NCBI GenBank assembly: GCA_033398695.1
Contig: CM065802.1
Coordinates: 142,276,096-142,340,095 of the forward strand
Length of the DNA: 64,000 nucleotides
Direction: 5' to 3'
DNA from: Orobanche coerulescens
Taxonomy: Eukaryota > Streptophyta > Magnoliopsida > Lamiales > Orobanchaceae
In this document: in pieces, positions 10,256 through 23,737 of the stretch
How the letters are laid out: every line of letters begins with the position of its first letter
Numbering within the stretch: position 1 is the first letter of the stretch
Position numbers and translations under genes: made by a program
The notes under the pieces: model-generated
Told to the model about the DNA's origin: nothing
Database searches by the model: none
Seen by the model: only the letters and a program-made list of their open reading frames with translations

Positions 10256-11163
10256 AAGTAGGGTTAGATTTTGGCTGAAGTATGGTTTTTTTGGCTGAAG
10301 TATGGCTTTTAGATATTTTAAAAGTAGAAATTTATCTCCACTAAAATATTAGGACATGACTTCATATATTAACGAGGCATTCGGACTCGTGCGATGCACC
10401 GATTTTATTTTTTGATAAAAAATTGAACTTTTGCCGATGTCTAAAACTCAACTTTTTTAGACAACCAATACTTCATCGTAAAAGCACATATTAATATTGT
10501 AGTTTAGGCTTGCTTTTTAATGTCAAAATCCTCTTGTTCATGTGTTTAATTCTTCTTGTTCATGTGTTTCTCGTGAGATAGATGTTTCAGCTAAAGTAGT
10601 TTTATTCTTTGTTTCCGTTTAGTAACTGCACACTTTATTCCATAATTTTGAGTTTTATGATATAATCCATTGTTTGTATATTTGTATTATAAGTAATAGA
10701 TCGATAAGTCTAATATTTTAAAATCGAAGAAAAATAAATTAATTAGTTCATGTATGAGATTATTTTTTGAACACACTGACTTATACAATAAGTAATTAAG
10801 TTTTCAAAGTAAATGTAATGAAAATTTTTTAATGAAAGCCAAAATAGCATTTCACTCAAAATATTTCATGTGCTTCAACCCTTGTATCATAATCGTATAA
10901 ATGTATAAGTATTAGTTTTCAGTAAATGATATTTATTTGTGTTCACTTTCTCAATAGGTTTTAACATAACATAAATGTAACGTTCATGTGATATAATGAT
11001 AAAACAATGCACTATATTTTACATTTGTACATGCTCTATTATGCGTGATGTTCTATGCGAGATGCCACATGTAATAGCATGTTAACTAATATTTAGTGCA
11101 ATTATATATGTGATTACCTTTGATAAGTACTAAAAGTGACCTTTTTACCACCAAATGAGAATC
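10256..11163. other. AT-rich intergenic DNA
   Basis: No gene, RNA gene or recognisable transposon. It ends with GAATC (11159-11163), the left target duplication of element B. Confidence 0.7.
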
Positions 11164-14079
11164 TGTAACAGCCCGAAAATAGTGGCTATTACAGTGCCGT
11201 GGACCCCCTACTGGGACCCACCAGGCGATATCACGATATACACTTACAACCTGACAACGTGGCACCGTACCACAATATTTATCAAAACCCCGATGTGGAG
11301 TATGGGTTATACATGTCTTTAATACGAGCAAACGTACACAGGATCCAAATTCGGTACAGACCATATGACGAAGGGCAGTACCTAACAAATTATAGTACAT
11401 TCATCCGACACAAAGTAAAATGAAATTCATAATGAAACATAACCGAACATCAAAAGACTCGGGGCCCCAAAATAGCATACTTCAAAACCCTCCGTCGCCA
11501 TTGTGCTCCTCCTGTGCCTTGCCCTTTCCTCGCCCTGAAATACAAGTATTTCGCCCCAAACCACAGGGTCAGTTATACATGATAATAATTCTCATGACAT
11601 TATACAATTCATATATATACGGATCTCAAAGAAAGCAATCGACTACTGATTATACCCCGCAGGCGTATAAACAGTCAGTCCCAACTGTCGAACATAACTA
11701 AATATACGAACGACCATATAATATGGACCAAGACGGACATCACAGTACGCCCGATCCGGAAATGTGTCCGTACACATGTCCACCCCATATACGGAATCCA
11801 GAATATACGTGGGACGATGTACCTAATTAGCCTCACGAACTACGTCTCGTGTGCACGATCTAAATGCGGAAAACATCCACGCATGATCATCAAGTGCCCG
11901 GCTAAAAATCCTACACATAACCAATCGGCACGCATATATGACTCCAGAGATGTCACGATACAATATGACAACGAAACTCAACGAATTACACCTTTATCAA
12001 GGAATTGAACGACTCACCGAAGTGTCAACAAAGCTCAAAAGGACCAACGGTAACAAGGATGGTAATTTCGGGTATATCATCCCAACACCATGATAATACG
12101 ATCAAGGGCATCACCATATCAAGAATCATAGATTATCAGAACATTTCATACACACGAAACGCATAATAATCACAAGAATTCAACCATCATTATAACCAAG
12201 CAAGATAACTTGCCTCAACTCCGTAGATGAATAATCCTTCTTTGAATGGTCAAACGAACGGTATACTCGTCTAACAATACTCACGTGAACAAGCAACCTT
12301 GAATGAAATGTAATTCATTCAACAACACATTCGTACGATAACGGTGTTATTACATAAACAATATTCATAAATTTACTTGAATAAATCAATTATCCTATTG
12401 ATCACTTTACTGGTCCAATTATAAATCATCATGTGTTTATCATGTTCATTCACATATTCTAACATTAATGTCAAATACTTGAAGTCCAGTTTATTACCAA
12501 TGTAACATTGTGAACACATCTTTTCAAATCATTGGCACTTCCGATTACGATATAAGTTTGTGTTTAATTACGTTCTTCATTATTTTACCAACGATTACAT
12601 TAAAACTGATTCCAATATGAAGCATAAGTTTAAGTTTTTTGTGAACTAAGAACATCATCTTAATTTACGTCTCTTAACATACGGATTAATGAAATGGAAT
12701 TTCGGCTACTCATCTACCGCATTTGTATCACCATATTCAATACAATCCTCTTAAGAACATTATCAACATATTAATATAGTGATTAACACCCTTTTAAGTT
12801 ATCAACGAAATCGATTAACTTGAGCATATGAAGATTACAACTTCCTTCTATCAAAATCCATTGTTTTACTTTTGAAGAATTTATTAAAAGTCTAGTTATA
12901 TCATTGGGTGCTTGGAATTCTAAATGTAACTTCACCCCATCTTGTGAAAATTATCTTCAAAAGGGTTAACATAATTCTTCCAACAATTTATTACAAAGGT
13001 ATTAGTTTAGAGGCCAAAATTATGGTTCTATATTACCTTCAAGAATCAATTGAATGTTCAAGACAAGATTAGTACCTCTCACCTCTAATCATTAAGGATT
13101 TCATCCCTAACATGTTCCTAGTGTTGAGACTATAATCATCTTCCGATTATCATGTTATAAATCCGGTTTTATCTATCATTATCAACACAACCATATTATG
13201 AAGTTATAATACATCAAGAAGTAATAATAATACTCCTAATGTTGATCCTTACTTAGTTTGAGCATGATTCAATTAATTTATCATGTTTTACACTAGCTTA
13301 ACTAACATCATGAAGTGTGTATATGCTAACATCATCATAAGCATAGATTTAGTATGAGTTTAAGAGAAACCAACCTCAAAATGAAGAACAACACCAACAC
13401 TTCAAAGAACACACTTCAATCTCCAAATCTTCAAGTCACAAACCAAGTGCTGAAGCTCCAACACAAGTTAGAAGGGCTAGAAACAGAGTTGGCAGGGAAG
13501 GGAATCGTTTTTCTCAGTTGGGAGGTTGAATGGGTCGAGCAGGAAATGAATGGCAAGTCATATTTTTATAACCTGAACTCGGCATTACGCACGTTGAAGA
13601 AAGGGGTTAACGTACGTTATAGTCCTTACGTACGTAATCTCGTGATCATTATGTACGTAATCAATTTCATCAGATCTTTCTGACTTAAAACACGCAAAGC
13701 GTTACGTACGTAAATATATAGCTATTACGTACGTAATACCCGTTGACTTGGCTGTCGCGATCGACTCCCGACCACCTACCCCCGTATGGCCCCACCCGCC
13801 GAAAGGCGGGCTGTTGATGGATCTCTTGCATTACATACGTTAACATATAAATGTTACGTACGTAAGGCTACGTACATAGCGTACGTAAAGAAGATAGGTT
13901 AATGTACGTTAAGTTCTATAACAAGCATAAATGGAATTCTCCCAATATCACCCAACAATTAATATAGTATGAATGACCATGACATAATTCGTCGATATAC
14001 TTACTACAATAATACAGATATGGTGTGAAAATACTTGGTTTAAATCAGAAAATACAATAGTAAAGGCGAGGGTATTACA
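11164..14079 (-). repeat. Element B 3' LTR (2,916 bp)
   Basis: On the plus strand it starts TGTAACAGCC and ends GGGTATTACA, the reverse complement of A's LTR ends. Its length is within 2 bp of A's 3' LTR. The mirrored palindrome array is at about 13585-13920. Confidence 0.94.
13564..13920 (-). promoter_or_regulatory. Element B 3' LTR palindrome array and TATA box
   Basis: Mirror of the A array. The TATA box (TTTTATA on plus) is at 13564-13570. Palindromes start at 13585, 13608, 13626 and 13649, with steps 23, 18 and 23 exactly as in A. A group of two near 13702 and 13725 follows, then a group of four from about 13830. Several units carry single changes, such as TTACGCACGTTG at 13585. Confidence 0.83.
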
Positions 14080-14096
14080 TACTCCCCCCTTTAAAA
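14080..14096 (-). other. Element B polypurine tract
   Basis: ACTCCCCCCTTTAAAAGG on the plus strand reads as a purine run ending at the 3' LTR on the minus strand, as in A and E. Confidence 0.8.
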
Positions 14097-14114
14097 GGAG
14101 TTTCGTCCTCGAAA

Positions 14115-14978
14115 CTAAGGGGTAAACATCTCGGGGTATTTCTCTCGCATGCTATCTTCAGTCTCCCACGTAGCTTCCTCGACTCCATGTCTCGACCACT
14201 GAACTTTTAATAAGGGAATCGCCTTGTTCCTCAGCTGTTTAATTCTTCTCTCAAGTATCTGCACAGGCCGTTTTTCATACGAATGGTCATCGGATATTTC
14301 AGCCTCGTCGAATTGAATAATGTGGCTTGGGTCAGCAACATACTTCCTTAACTGAGATACATGGAATACGTTGTGAATCCAGCTCAAAGCTGGTGGTAAT
14401 GCTAAACGATAGGCTAGGTCGCCTACTCGTTCCAGGATCTCAAACGGACCAATATACCTTGGGCTCAACTTGCCTCTCTTCCCGAATCGGAAAACACCTC
14501 TAGTAGGAGATACTTTGACTAGTACATGGTCACCAACCTCAAACTCGAGTGGTCGTCGACGATTATCTGCATATGATTTCTGGCGGTTTTGGGCCGTTAA
14601 TAGACGACTCTTGATCAGGGAAATCTTCTCGCGGGCTGCCAATAACATATCAGGTTCCGTACCAATAGATTTAGACAAATCGTCCCAACACAAAGGGGAC
14701 CTACAACGATGACCATACAATGCCTCATAAGGTGCCATCATGATCGAGGTGTGCCAGCTGTTATTATATGTGAATTCTACCAACGGTAGTTGGGCTTCCC
14801 AGTCGGGCTTCCAATCGAGAGCACATGCCCTCAACATATCCCCTAGAGTTTGAATAGTCCTCTCAGACTGACCGTCGGTCTGAGGATGAAAAGCTGTACT
14901 GAAGTTCAACTGTGTACCCATAGCACGATGAACCGCCTTCCAGAAGTGCGACATGAATGCGTTGTAACCAGACCTCAA
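14115..14978 (-). pseudogene. Element B integrase C-terminal half with chromodomain
   Basis: Open for 287 codons. After ten residues left from the RNase H side (MRSGYNAFM), it enters the integrase core at SHFWKAVHRAMG and keeps the catalytic Glu region (TDGQSERTIQT), the GPF module and a complete chromodomain. The H-H-C-C zinc finger and both catalytic Asp residues are gone, removed with about 626 bp present in A (3969-4594). The downstream part is intact, so the loss is internal. Confidence 0.9.
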
Positions 14979-17089
14979 TCTCTGGTCTCATGAGCTCTAA
15001 TTGCAACTCCTTCTGGGCGGTCAAACGACCCAGTATCTGCTCCTGCACTGTCTTGCGGCTCAAGGCATCGGCAACCACGTTTGCCTTGCCTGGATGATAA
15101 AGGATCTCGATATCATAGTCTTTGATTAGCTATAACCACCTCATTTGTCTCATGTTCAACTCCTTTTGGGTAAAAATATACTTCAGGCTCTTGTGGTCCG
15201 TAAAAATCCGGCAGGTAACTCCATATAGATAGTGGCGCCAGATTTTTAAGGCAAACACTACGGCTGCTAACTCCAAATCATGAGTCGCGTAGTTGACCTC
15301 GTAAGGACGCAACTGTCTTGATGCATAGGCGATCACTTTCCCGTTCTGCATTAATACGCAGCCAAGGCCCTATCTCGATGCATCGCTATATACCACGAAT
15401 CCTTCCGTTCCTTTAGGTAGAAACAAAACAGGTGCTGAAATTAATCGACTTTTGAGTTCATCAAAACTTTGCTGACATGCTTCCGACCACAAGTACTTCT
15501 TATCTTTCCTTAACAGATTAGTCATCGGTTGAGTAATTTTGGAAAATCCTTCCACGAATCGTCTGTAATAGCCTGCTAGACCCAGAAAACTACGAACTTC
15601 CTTCACGTTCTTCGGAGGTAGCCAGTCTCGGATAGCTTCTGTCTTCTACGGGTCCACTCTCACTCCATCTGCTGATATTACATGTCCCAGAAAAATAACT
15701 TCAGACATCCAGAATTCACACTTAGAAAATTTTCCATAGAGTTGTTCTCACCTTAATGCATCGAGAACCTGGCGGAGGTGACACTCATGCTCCTCATGAT
15801 CACGAGAGTAGATCAGGATGTCGTCGATAAAAACGACTACAAAACGATCCAGATAATTAATAAAAACTCGATTCATCAATTCCATCAATACTGCGGGTGC
15901 ATTAGTCCGTCCGAATGGCATGACAATGAACTCATAATGTCTATAGCGAGTGCGAAAAGCTGTCTTCGGGACGTCAGACTCTCGATTCCGCAATTGGTGG
16001 TACCCGGATCTCAAGTCGATCTTGGAAAATACAGCGGCTCCCTGGAGATGATCCAATATATCATCGATGCGAGGTAAAGGATATTTGTTCTTAATTGTTA
16101 CTTTGTTCAACTCACGGTAATCAATACACAAACGCAGCGATCTGTCTTTCTTCTGTACGAATAACACCGGCGCTCCCCAAGGGGATGCACTGGGTCGAAC
16201 ATATCCTTTCTCAGTTAACTCCTCAAGTTGTCTTTTCAACTCCTGCATCTCAGTCGGGGCCATACGATGTGGGGCTTTCGAAAGTGGGGACGTCCCTGGC
16301 TCCAACTCAATGGTGAATTCTACCTCTCGTTGTGGGGGTAGTCATGGAAGTTCTTCTGGAAATACATCTGGATAGTCTCGAACTACTGGAATATCAACCA
16401 ATTCGACTGGTCGGTCAGTTGTCTTGGTCATGTAACACCAATAACCAATGCATCCCTGGTTCAGTAATCTCACAGCCTTCATAGCGCTGATGACTCTCCC
16501 AGAATGATTGGGATTATCACCCCGAAAAATATACTCGACGCCATCATCAGATGTGACGGTCACCATTCGCTTACGGATGCTAAGCACGGCATCGTGACGA
16601 TCCATCCAGTCGATACCCAAGATTACATCATCTTTAGGTAAATCAACCACAATCAAGTCAGACAACCACTCACGGTTGTTCATGTGAATCGGACAGTTCT
16701 GTACTTCACGACTCCCAATAATTCTTCTACCATCGGGTAGACCAATTACATAAGGTTCACAATCGGTAACATGATTCAAATGCAAACGACTCAAACAAGA
16801 ACTAGACAAAAAGGAGTGTGAAGCACCAGTATAAAAAAGAACACAAACGGGCTGAGAGTGGATCTTGATAGTACCTGCAATCATGCTGGCTTCGGGATCA
16901 TCGGCTTTTTTCATCTCGTAAACTCTGGGTTTTGCAACCCCGGAAGCAGGTGTACCAGCCTGATTTCCACGACCCATCCCTTTGTTTGCCCCGGTAGTCT
17001 GGTAAGAAGCGGACGGAGGAGCACGTTCCTGAACAGAAGACTGTACTGGAGCAAGAGATGCTACTGGAGCATGCCCGAGTCCACCCCTG
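14979..17089 (-). pseudogene. Element B protease, reverse transcriptase and RNase H, broken
   Basis: Reading leftward: the protease has Y-T-G instead of D-T-G, the Asp codon being changed to TAT at 16831-16833. Reverse transcriptase (about 16305-15750) has [21 protein letters not shown] and the catalytic F-I-D-D. A TGA at 15745-15747 replaces an Arg codon. Connection and RNase H follow, with a TAG at 15370-15372 identical in place to A's, and another stop near 15128. The frame runs into the integrase deletion near 14951. Confidence 0.88.
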
Positions 17090-18176
17090 CAATAGCGAGC
17101 ACGATGACCATTCTTCCCGCAAGTGTGACAGGCAACGGACGGCTTCGGACACTTGGAGCTGATATGCCCCTGGTCCCCATAGTTATAACATACGACAGGT
17201 GAGCTGATTGCCCGAGAGTGCGTTCCTGTCGGTTTCGGTGCCATAGGTGGCCGCTCAGAAGGATTTGGTACAGGCTGGGGCTTCTTGAACATCCCGATTC
17301 TTGTCTCCTGGTGCAGTTCCTGGATCTCTTGTTGGAAAACTGAGGCTGCTTCTTGGAAATCTCCTTCGCAGTAAGTTCATACTCCAAAGCCTTCTCAATA
17401 AACTCCGGTAGGGTCGTACAGTGGTGATTGAGTAATTACATCCTCATTCGGGGTTTAAGCCTCTTGAGGAAATATTTGATCGTATCAGCTTCCGAACGGA
17501 CAACTGACGTAGCAAAAGGGAGAAGTGCTTGGAATTTTTCAGCAATCGCTAACACATCCTCGTCTTCCGATGGATCGGGGTTCAGTAATTCGGACAGTTT
17601 GGCTTCACGGAGGGGTGCAGGATAGTAACGATCTAGCATAAGATTCTTGAATTCCTCCCATGTACTCGCTCCATCGGGAGGCCTCACAGAAAGCCACCAA
17701 GTATGGGCACTCTTACTAAGGTAGTAGGCTGCCACAGCAACTCGATTTTCCTCTGGGCACTCCACCATTTCGAACAGTTTCTCGAAATGCTCTATCCAGT
17801 GTATAATATCAGCAGGCTTGGATGAGCCTTCAAAAGTCGGAGGTCGTTGTCGTGATATGTCGCTAATAATCCGGCTCATGATCCCGCCAGGCACCAGAGG
17901 CGGAGGCTGTTGCCCCTGCTGTTGACCAGTAGTATTCCTCTGCATAGCTTCCATCAGCTGACCCATTTGGGTCATCTGGGCCATCATGCCCTGCATCACG
18001 GTGTAAGGATCGACACGTGCATTTTCTCCAGTGTGGTGTGATTGGTCCCTAGAAGGCGAATCACTGCCTGCGGAACTCTGTTCCACATTCGCGCGTCTGT
18101 TGGCTCGTGGTATCGGGATTCGGCCTCTTCCGCGGCCTCGTCCCCCTCTGCCATGACCTCTCAGATTCCTTTCCAT
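17090..18176 (-). pseudogene. Element B gag
   Basis: The ATG at 18176 starts the Arg/Gly-rich N-terminus. The frame is open for 246 codons through the gag core (WIEHFEKLFEMVECP, AHTWWLSVRPPDG). A stop and frameshift near 17400-17435 separate the C-terminal part with its two knuckles, CYNYGDQGH (second Cys is Tyr) and the canonical CHTCGKNGHRARYC near 17090-17130. Compared with A it retains the Trp codon that became a stop there. Confidence 0.88.
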
Positions 18177-18177
18177 A

Positions 18178-18472
18178 CTAAAAGAATCAAGTCACAAGTA
18201 CAGTTCAAGTGATCAATCATAATTCATGCTAAGTTAATGGCAACAGGGAATTTCATATCCAACAAAGCAGTTCGTAAAGAATCACTGGCACCGCAGGTGC
18301 TACACACTCAATATCAACATCAAGTCGAAACAATTCCAACCACATAATTAATTTAGGTTTTCCTTAAACAGATGAATTTTACCACATGTTAGCAAGATGC
18401 CAAGATAAGTAAAGAGGCCAATACGTCATCAATATCATGCCAGTAATCAAATTATGGCTCATGAGAACATAC
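18178..18472 (-). other. Element B probable leader intron
   Basis: On the minus strand GTATGT starts at 18472 and TTCTTTTAG ends at 18178, one base before the gag ATG. Same position and nearly the same length (295 bp) as in A (299 bp). Confidence 0.5.
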
Positions 18473-18569
18473 CGCATTCGACGGGTCAGGCGCTTGCACA
18501 GGTTACACGTGGCACGAAGGTTTCTTGATGCTATTTCGATTCTACAATGACTCAAAAGAAAAACACACT

Positions 18570-18580
18570 CTCTGATACCA
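18570..18580 (-). other. Element B primer-binding site (initiator tRNA-Met)
   Basis: CTCTGATACCA on the plus strand is the complement of TGGTATCAGAG, 5 bases from the 5' LTR. Confidence 0.85.
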
Positions 18581-18980
18581 TCTTCTGTAACAGCCTGAAA
18601 ACCGTGGCTATTACAGTGCCGTGGACCCCCCTATCGGGACCCACCAGGCGATATCACGATATACACTTACAACCTGACAACGTGGCACCGTACCACAATA
18701 TTTATCAAAACCCCGATGTGGAGTATGAGTTATACATGTCTTTAATATGAGCAAACGTACACAGGATCCAAATTCGGTACAGACCATATGACGATGGGCG
18801 GTACCTAACAAATTATAGTACATTCATCCGACACAAAGTAAAATGAAATTCATAATGAAACATAACCGAACATCAAAAGACTCGGGGCCCCCTAAATAGC
18901 ATACTTCAAAACCCTCCGTCGCCATTGTGCTCCTCCTGTGCCTTGCCCTTTCCTCGCCCTGAAATACAAGTATTTCTCCC

Positions 18981-19626
18981 TGATACCGAGCTGATCGGTC
19001 ACCAAGAACCGGGTTAATCTTAGGAGTTTAGCTAAGAAAAAATGTATGAAGTATTGTCTTTCTTTCTCTCTCTAAAATATGTTATATTCTCAGGATGTCT
19101 CGCCTTTTGAGAAACCCCCTCTCTCCCTTTTATAGGAGGGGGGTTCCTTATTGTCTAAGATTTTCCCTGATTTCCAGAGAAAATCCCGGATATCCAGGGA
19201 TTCAGGCTGCGATTTTCCATCCCTGGATTTCCGGGATTGCAAGGTATGGGCTCTAAATCCCTGGATCTCAGGGATTCTGTCAGGTGAGTCAGAATCTTCT
19301 TTCCCAAGAGTTCGACCTTCCTGAGCTCGGTGGTTTTAGGTCGGCTCATATTATAAAAGATTACTTAGGTCGGGTCATTCCTATTCAAATCCGTAGGTCG
19401 AGAGACCTTTGAGGTCGGCAACCTTTTATCAGATATCATAGGTCAGCGGGGCCTCTGAGGTCGGCGCCCTTCTAACAGATGTCATAGCTAAGTGGGGCCT
19501 CCGAGGTCGGCGACCTTCTAAAGGACCTTGAGGTTGGCATCCCCTTATCTAAGAACCTAGGTCGGACTTTTATTGGTCCATATTTTAAACTGGGTTTTCA
19601 GGGAGCGTACATTCGGCGTCCTATCA
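18981..19626 (-). repeat. Solo LTR of an unrelated family nested in the B 5' LTR
   Basis: A 646-bp insertion starts TGATACC and ends CTATCA (plus strand), giving TG...CA termini. CTCCC (18976-18980) and CGCCC (19627-19631) flank it, a 5-bp target duplication with one change; the empty site in B's other LTR reads TTTCGCCCCAAACC. On the minus strand CCTATAAAAGG (near 19125-19135) is a TATA box followed by about 150 bp, so I orient it minus. Short repeats containing AGGTCGGC occur at 19410-19560. Family not identified. Confidence 0.85.
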
Positions 19627-21641
19627 CGCCCCAAACCACAGGGTCAGTTATACATGATAATAATTCTCATGACATTATACAATTCATATATATACAGATC
19701 TCAAAGAAAATAATCGACTACTGATTATACCCCGCAGGCGTATAAACAGTCAGTCCCAACTGTCGAACATAACCAAATATACGAACGACCATATAATATG
19801 GACCAAGACGGACGTCACAGTACGCCCGATCCGGAAATGTGTCCGTGCACATGTCCACCCCGTATACGGAATCCAGAATATACGTGGGACGATGTACCTA
19901 ATTAGCCTCACGAACTACGTCGCGTGTGCACGATCTAAATGCGGAAAACATCCACGCATGATCATCAAGTGCCCGGCTAAAAATCCTACACATAACCAAT
20001 CGGCACGCAGATATGACTCCAGAGATGTCACGATACAACATGACAACGAAACTCAACGAATTACACCTTTATCAAGGAATTGAACGACTCACCGAAGTGT
20101 CAACAAAGCTCAAAAGGACCAACGGTAACAAGGATGGTAATTTCGGGTATATCATCCCAACACCATGATAATACGATCAAGGGCATCACCATATCACGAA
20201 TCATAGATTATCAGAACATTTCATACACACGAAACGCATAATAATCACAAGAATTCAACCATCATTATAACCAAGCAAGATAACTTGCCTCAACTCCGTA
20301 GATGAATAATCCTTCTTTGAATGGTCAAACGAACGGTATCCTCGTCTAACAATACTCACGTGAACAAGCAACCTTGAATGAAATGTAATTCATTCAACAA
20401 CACATTCGTACGATAACGGTATTATTACATAAACAATATTCGTAAATTTACTTGAATAAATCAATTATCCTATTGATCACTTTACTGGTCCAATTATAAA
20501 TCATCATGTGTTTATCATGTTCATTCACATATTCTAATATTAATGTCAAATACTTGAAGTCCAGTTTATTACCAATGTAACATTGTGAACACATCTTTTC
20601 AAATCATTGGCACTTCCGATTACGATATAAGTTTGTGTTTAATTACGTTCTTTATTATTTTACCAACGATTACATTAAAACTGATTCCAATATGAAGCAT
20701 AAGTTTAAGTTTTTTGTGAACTAAGAACATCATCTTAATTTATGTCTCTTAACATACGGATTAATGAAATGGAATTTCGGCTACTCATCTACCGCATTTG
20801 TATCACCATATTCAATACAATCCTCTTAAGAACATTATCAACATATTAATGTAGTGATTAACACCCTTTTAAGTTATCAACGAAATCGATTAACTTGAGT
20901 ATATGAAGATTACAACTTCCTTCTATCAAAATCCATTGTTTTACTTTTGAAGAATTTATTAAAAGTCTAGTTATATCATTGGGTGCTTGGAATTCTAAAT
21001 GTAACTTCACCCCATCTTGTGAAAATTATCTTCAAAAGGTTTAACATAATTCTTCCAACAATTTATTACAAAGGTATTGGTTTAGAGGCCAAAATTATGG
21101 TTCTATATTACCTTCAAGAATCAATTGAATGTTCAAGACAAGATTAGTACATCTCACCTCTAATCATTAAGGATTTCATCCCTAACATGTTCCTAGTGTT
21201 GAAACTATAATCATCTTCCGGTTATCATGTTATAAATCCGGTTTTATCTATCATTATCAACACAACCATATTATGAAGTTATAATACATCAAGAAGTAGT
21301 AATAATAATACTCCTAATGTTGATCCTCACTTAGTTTGAGCATGATTCAATTAATTTATCATGTTTTACACTAGCTTAACTAACATCATGAAGTGTGTAT
21401 ATGCTAACATCATCATAAGCATAGATTTAGTATGAGTTTAAGAGAAACCAACCTCAAAATGAAGAACAACACCAACACTTCAAAGAACACACTTCAATCT
21501 CCAAATCTTCAAGTCACAAACCAAGTGCTGAAGCTCCAACACAAGTTAGAAGGGCTAGAAACGGAGTTGGCAGGGAAGGGAATCGTTTTTCTCAGTTGGG
21601 AGGTTGAATGGGTCGAGCAGGAAATGAATGGCAAGTCATAT

Positions 21642-21990
21642 TTTTATAACCTGAACTCGGCATTACGTACGTTAAAGAAAGGGGTTAATGTACGTTATAG
21701 TCCTTACGTACGTAATCTCGTGATCATTACGTATGTAATCAATTTCATCAGATCTTTCTGACTTAAAAACGCAAATCGTTACGTATGTAAATATATAGCT
21801 ATTACGTATGTAATAGCCGTTGACTTGGCTGTCGCGATCGACCCCCGACCACCTACCCCCGTTCGGCCCCACCCGCCAAAAGGCGGGTTGTTGATGGATC
21901 TCTCGCATTACGTACGTTAACATATGAATGTTACGTACGTAAGGCTACGTACATAGCGTACGTAAAGAAGATAGGTTAACGTACGTTAAG
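21642..21990 (-). promoter_or_regulatory. Element B 5' LTR palindrome array and TATA box
   Basis: TATA (TTTTTATA on plus) is at 21641-21648. Palindromes start at 21663, 21686, 21704 and 21727 with steps 23, 18 and 23, then a pair and a further group up to about 21990. Some CpG sites are decayed (ACGTATGT). Confidence 0.82.
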
Positions 21991-23625
21991 TTCTATAACA
22001 AGCATAAATGGAATTCTCCCAATATCACCCAACAACTAATATAGTATGAATGACCATGACATAATTCGTCGATATACTTACTACAACAATACAGATATGG
22101 TGCGAAAATACTTGGTTTAAATTAGAAAATTCAATAGTAAAGGCGAAGGTATTACAGAATCAGTCATGCATGTCTACAAATTTTGTTTCCATGCCATCGT
22201 GCAACTACATGAGAGTCGACACTTTTCACCAGTTAGCTAAAAAAGTTGATATTTTTACCATCACATAAAAACATAAAACATAGAGCTCAAATAAGAAGCT
22301 GAAATTCACATAAAAAATAAAATATAGACCTCAAATAAGAATTTAAAATTTAAACCTCAAATAAAAATGGTCGTGTATCGATCTTGATATTTTAGTTGTC
22401 ATGTCGCTTACAACATCCCAACGCATCTATAGGAGAGTCTACAAAGCTCTATTATTGTAGCATAATTTAACAGGTATTAGACAATAAGTCTTTGGAGTAT
22501 ATAATTCACGTCTTCATTTGTACATCATTTCTACAGTCTTACTGATTGTTTAGCATTCGTCCCTTGAACACCTTCATGCATGTGAGGCAATATTCTTCTA
22601 GTTTACGACTCAAAAGTTGCGCCATATTGTTCCTTGACGTAAAGTGTTATATTTCCCTGTCAATTCTACATGTTAATAATGTAAAATGCATGGTTAAGGT
22701 TCTTAACCTCACATGAAACCAATGGATATTGTACGCATATAACTCACCTGGGGCATATCACCGTATGAGAGCATTGGGTCTTGTAGCTTACCGGTAAGGT
22801 AATGTTTTATAGTTGGTGTAAGATGCTATATACAACATTCCCCCGTCAATGAATTTCGTATTTCCATAGCATCGATGACTTCTTTGTAGACTTTTTATAT
22901 AGGCACAAATAGATGAATGTAGAAGCATCTTATTAATGCTTCCGTAAGTTAAAAGAGTCTTATTAATGCTTCGGTAACAATATGAAATGAAGTTGAAAGG
23001 ATTGTGCAAATTAATTGTTTCGGTAATAATATGATATGAAGTTGAAAAGAATGTGCAAAAAACAGGTTTATTAACTCAAATTTTTTATATATTAAAATTA
23101 TGTATTTGGCATGATGACATTTAAACTTTAATATTCCACATTAATTAGGAGGACTTAATCTTTATATATATAAGATTTGTAATGAGAATATTATTTTCGT
23201 ATGGAAATTATTATTTACATAAAAATACTTTTTTTTAATTTATAACCACAATCCATAATATTACTAGTGTACAGTCCGTAGAAATTTGACGGCGAATTAC
23301 TTTACATTGTAATTTATAAGTAAAAAGCTAATACAATAATAATTTAAGATTTTGTTAGGTTTCAACCACCCGGAATCATACCGCAGCCAATACATAGAAA
23401 TGATGAGGATGAGATTCGGCCATTCGAACTCATTTAGAATATATGTACTTATCCGTCTTAATCAAGATTGAAACATAATAGTGGATGAGATTGTTATTTC
23501 TTTTTTGGAAAAGGGCTTTTTTGAAATATTTGAAAAATATTTGTTTGTGACTTTTGGGATGAACTCAGCCTTTTCTTATCGGAATCGGCTCATTGAGCAA
23601 GAGTCATTGTTACAATGAGGTACGT

Positions 23626-23645
23626 CGTTTTTTGGCCAAAAAACG
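23626..23645. repeat. Perfect 20-bp palindrome
   Basis: CGTTTTTTGG followed directly by its reverse complement CCAAAAAACG, with no loop. It is isolated and 90-130 bp upstream of the promoter-like stretch. Confidence 0.8.
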
Positions 23646-23737
23646 ATGTTTAGGACCTCAATTTTGTGTTTTTCTGTTTTTCGGGACCTAATTGCAAATT
23701 TTTAAAAGTTTGTGTGCTCGTTATATAATTCCGAAAT

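Larger units (their letters stand above)
11164..22156 (-). mobile_element. Element B: chromovirus of the same family as A, full length, internally deleted
   Basis: Two LTRs, 11164-14079 and 18586-22156, flank an internal region read on the minus strand. GAATC occurs immediately on both sides (11159-11163 and 22157-22161), a perfect 5-bp target duplication. LTR termini, gag start, pol and chromodomain match element A. The integrase has lost its N-terminal half, the protease has lost its catalytic Asp, and reverse transcriptase and RNase H have stops, so mobilisation would need help from another copy. A solo LTR inside the 5' LTR accounts for the length difference between the two LTRs. Confidence 0.95.
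18586..22156 (-). repeat. Element B 5' LTR, interrupted by a solo LTR
   Basis: 3,571 bp in all, or about 2,920 bp once the 651-bp insertion with its duplicated target is removed, matching the 3' LTR. On the plus strand it starts TGTAACAGCC and ends AGGTATTACA. Long stretches look nearly identical to the 3' LTR by eye, for example 18840-18960 against 11400-11540, so B is not very old. Confidence 0.93.

Noticed and set aside
13354..13683. A 109-residue open frame present almost identically at 21432-21761
   Set aside because: It lies antisense in the two LTRs of element B, over the promoter array. Its duplication simply reflects the LTR pair; no protein family likeness.
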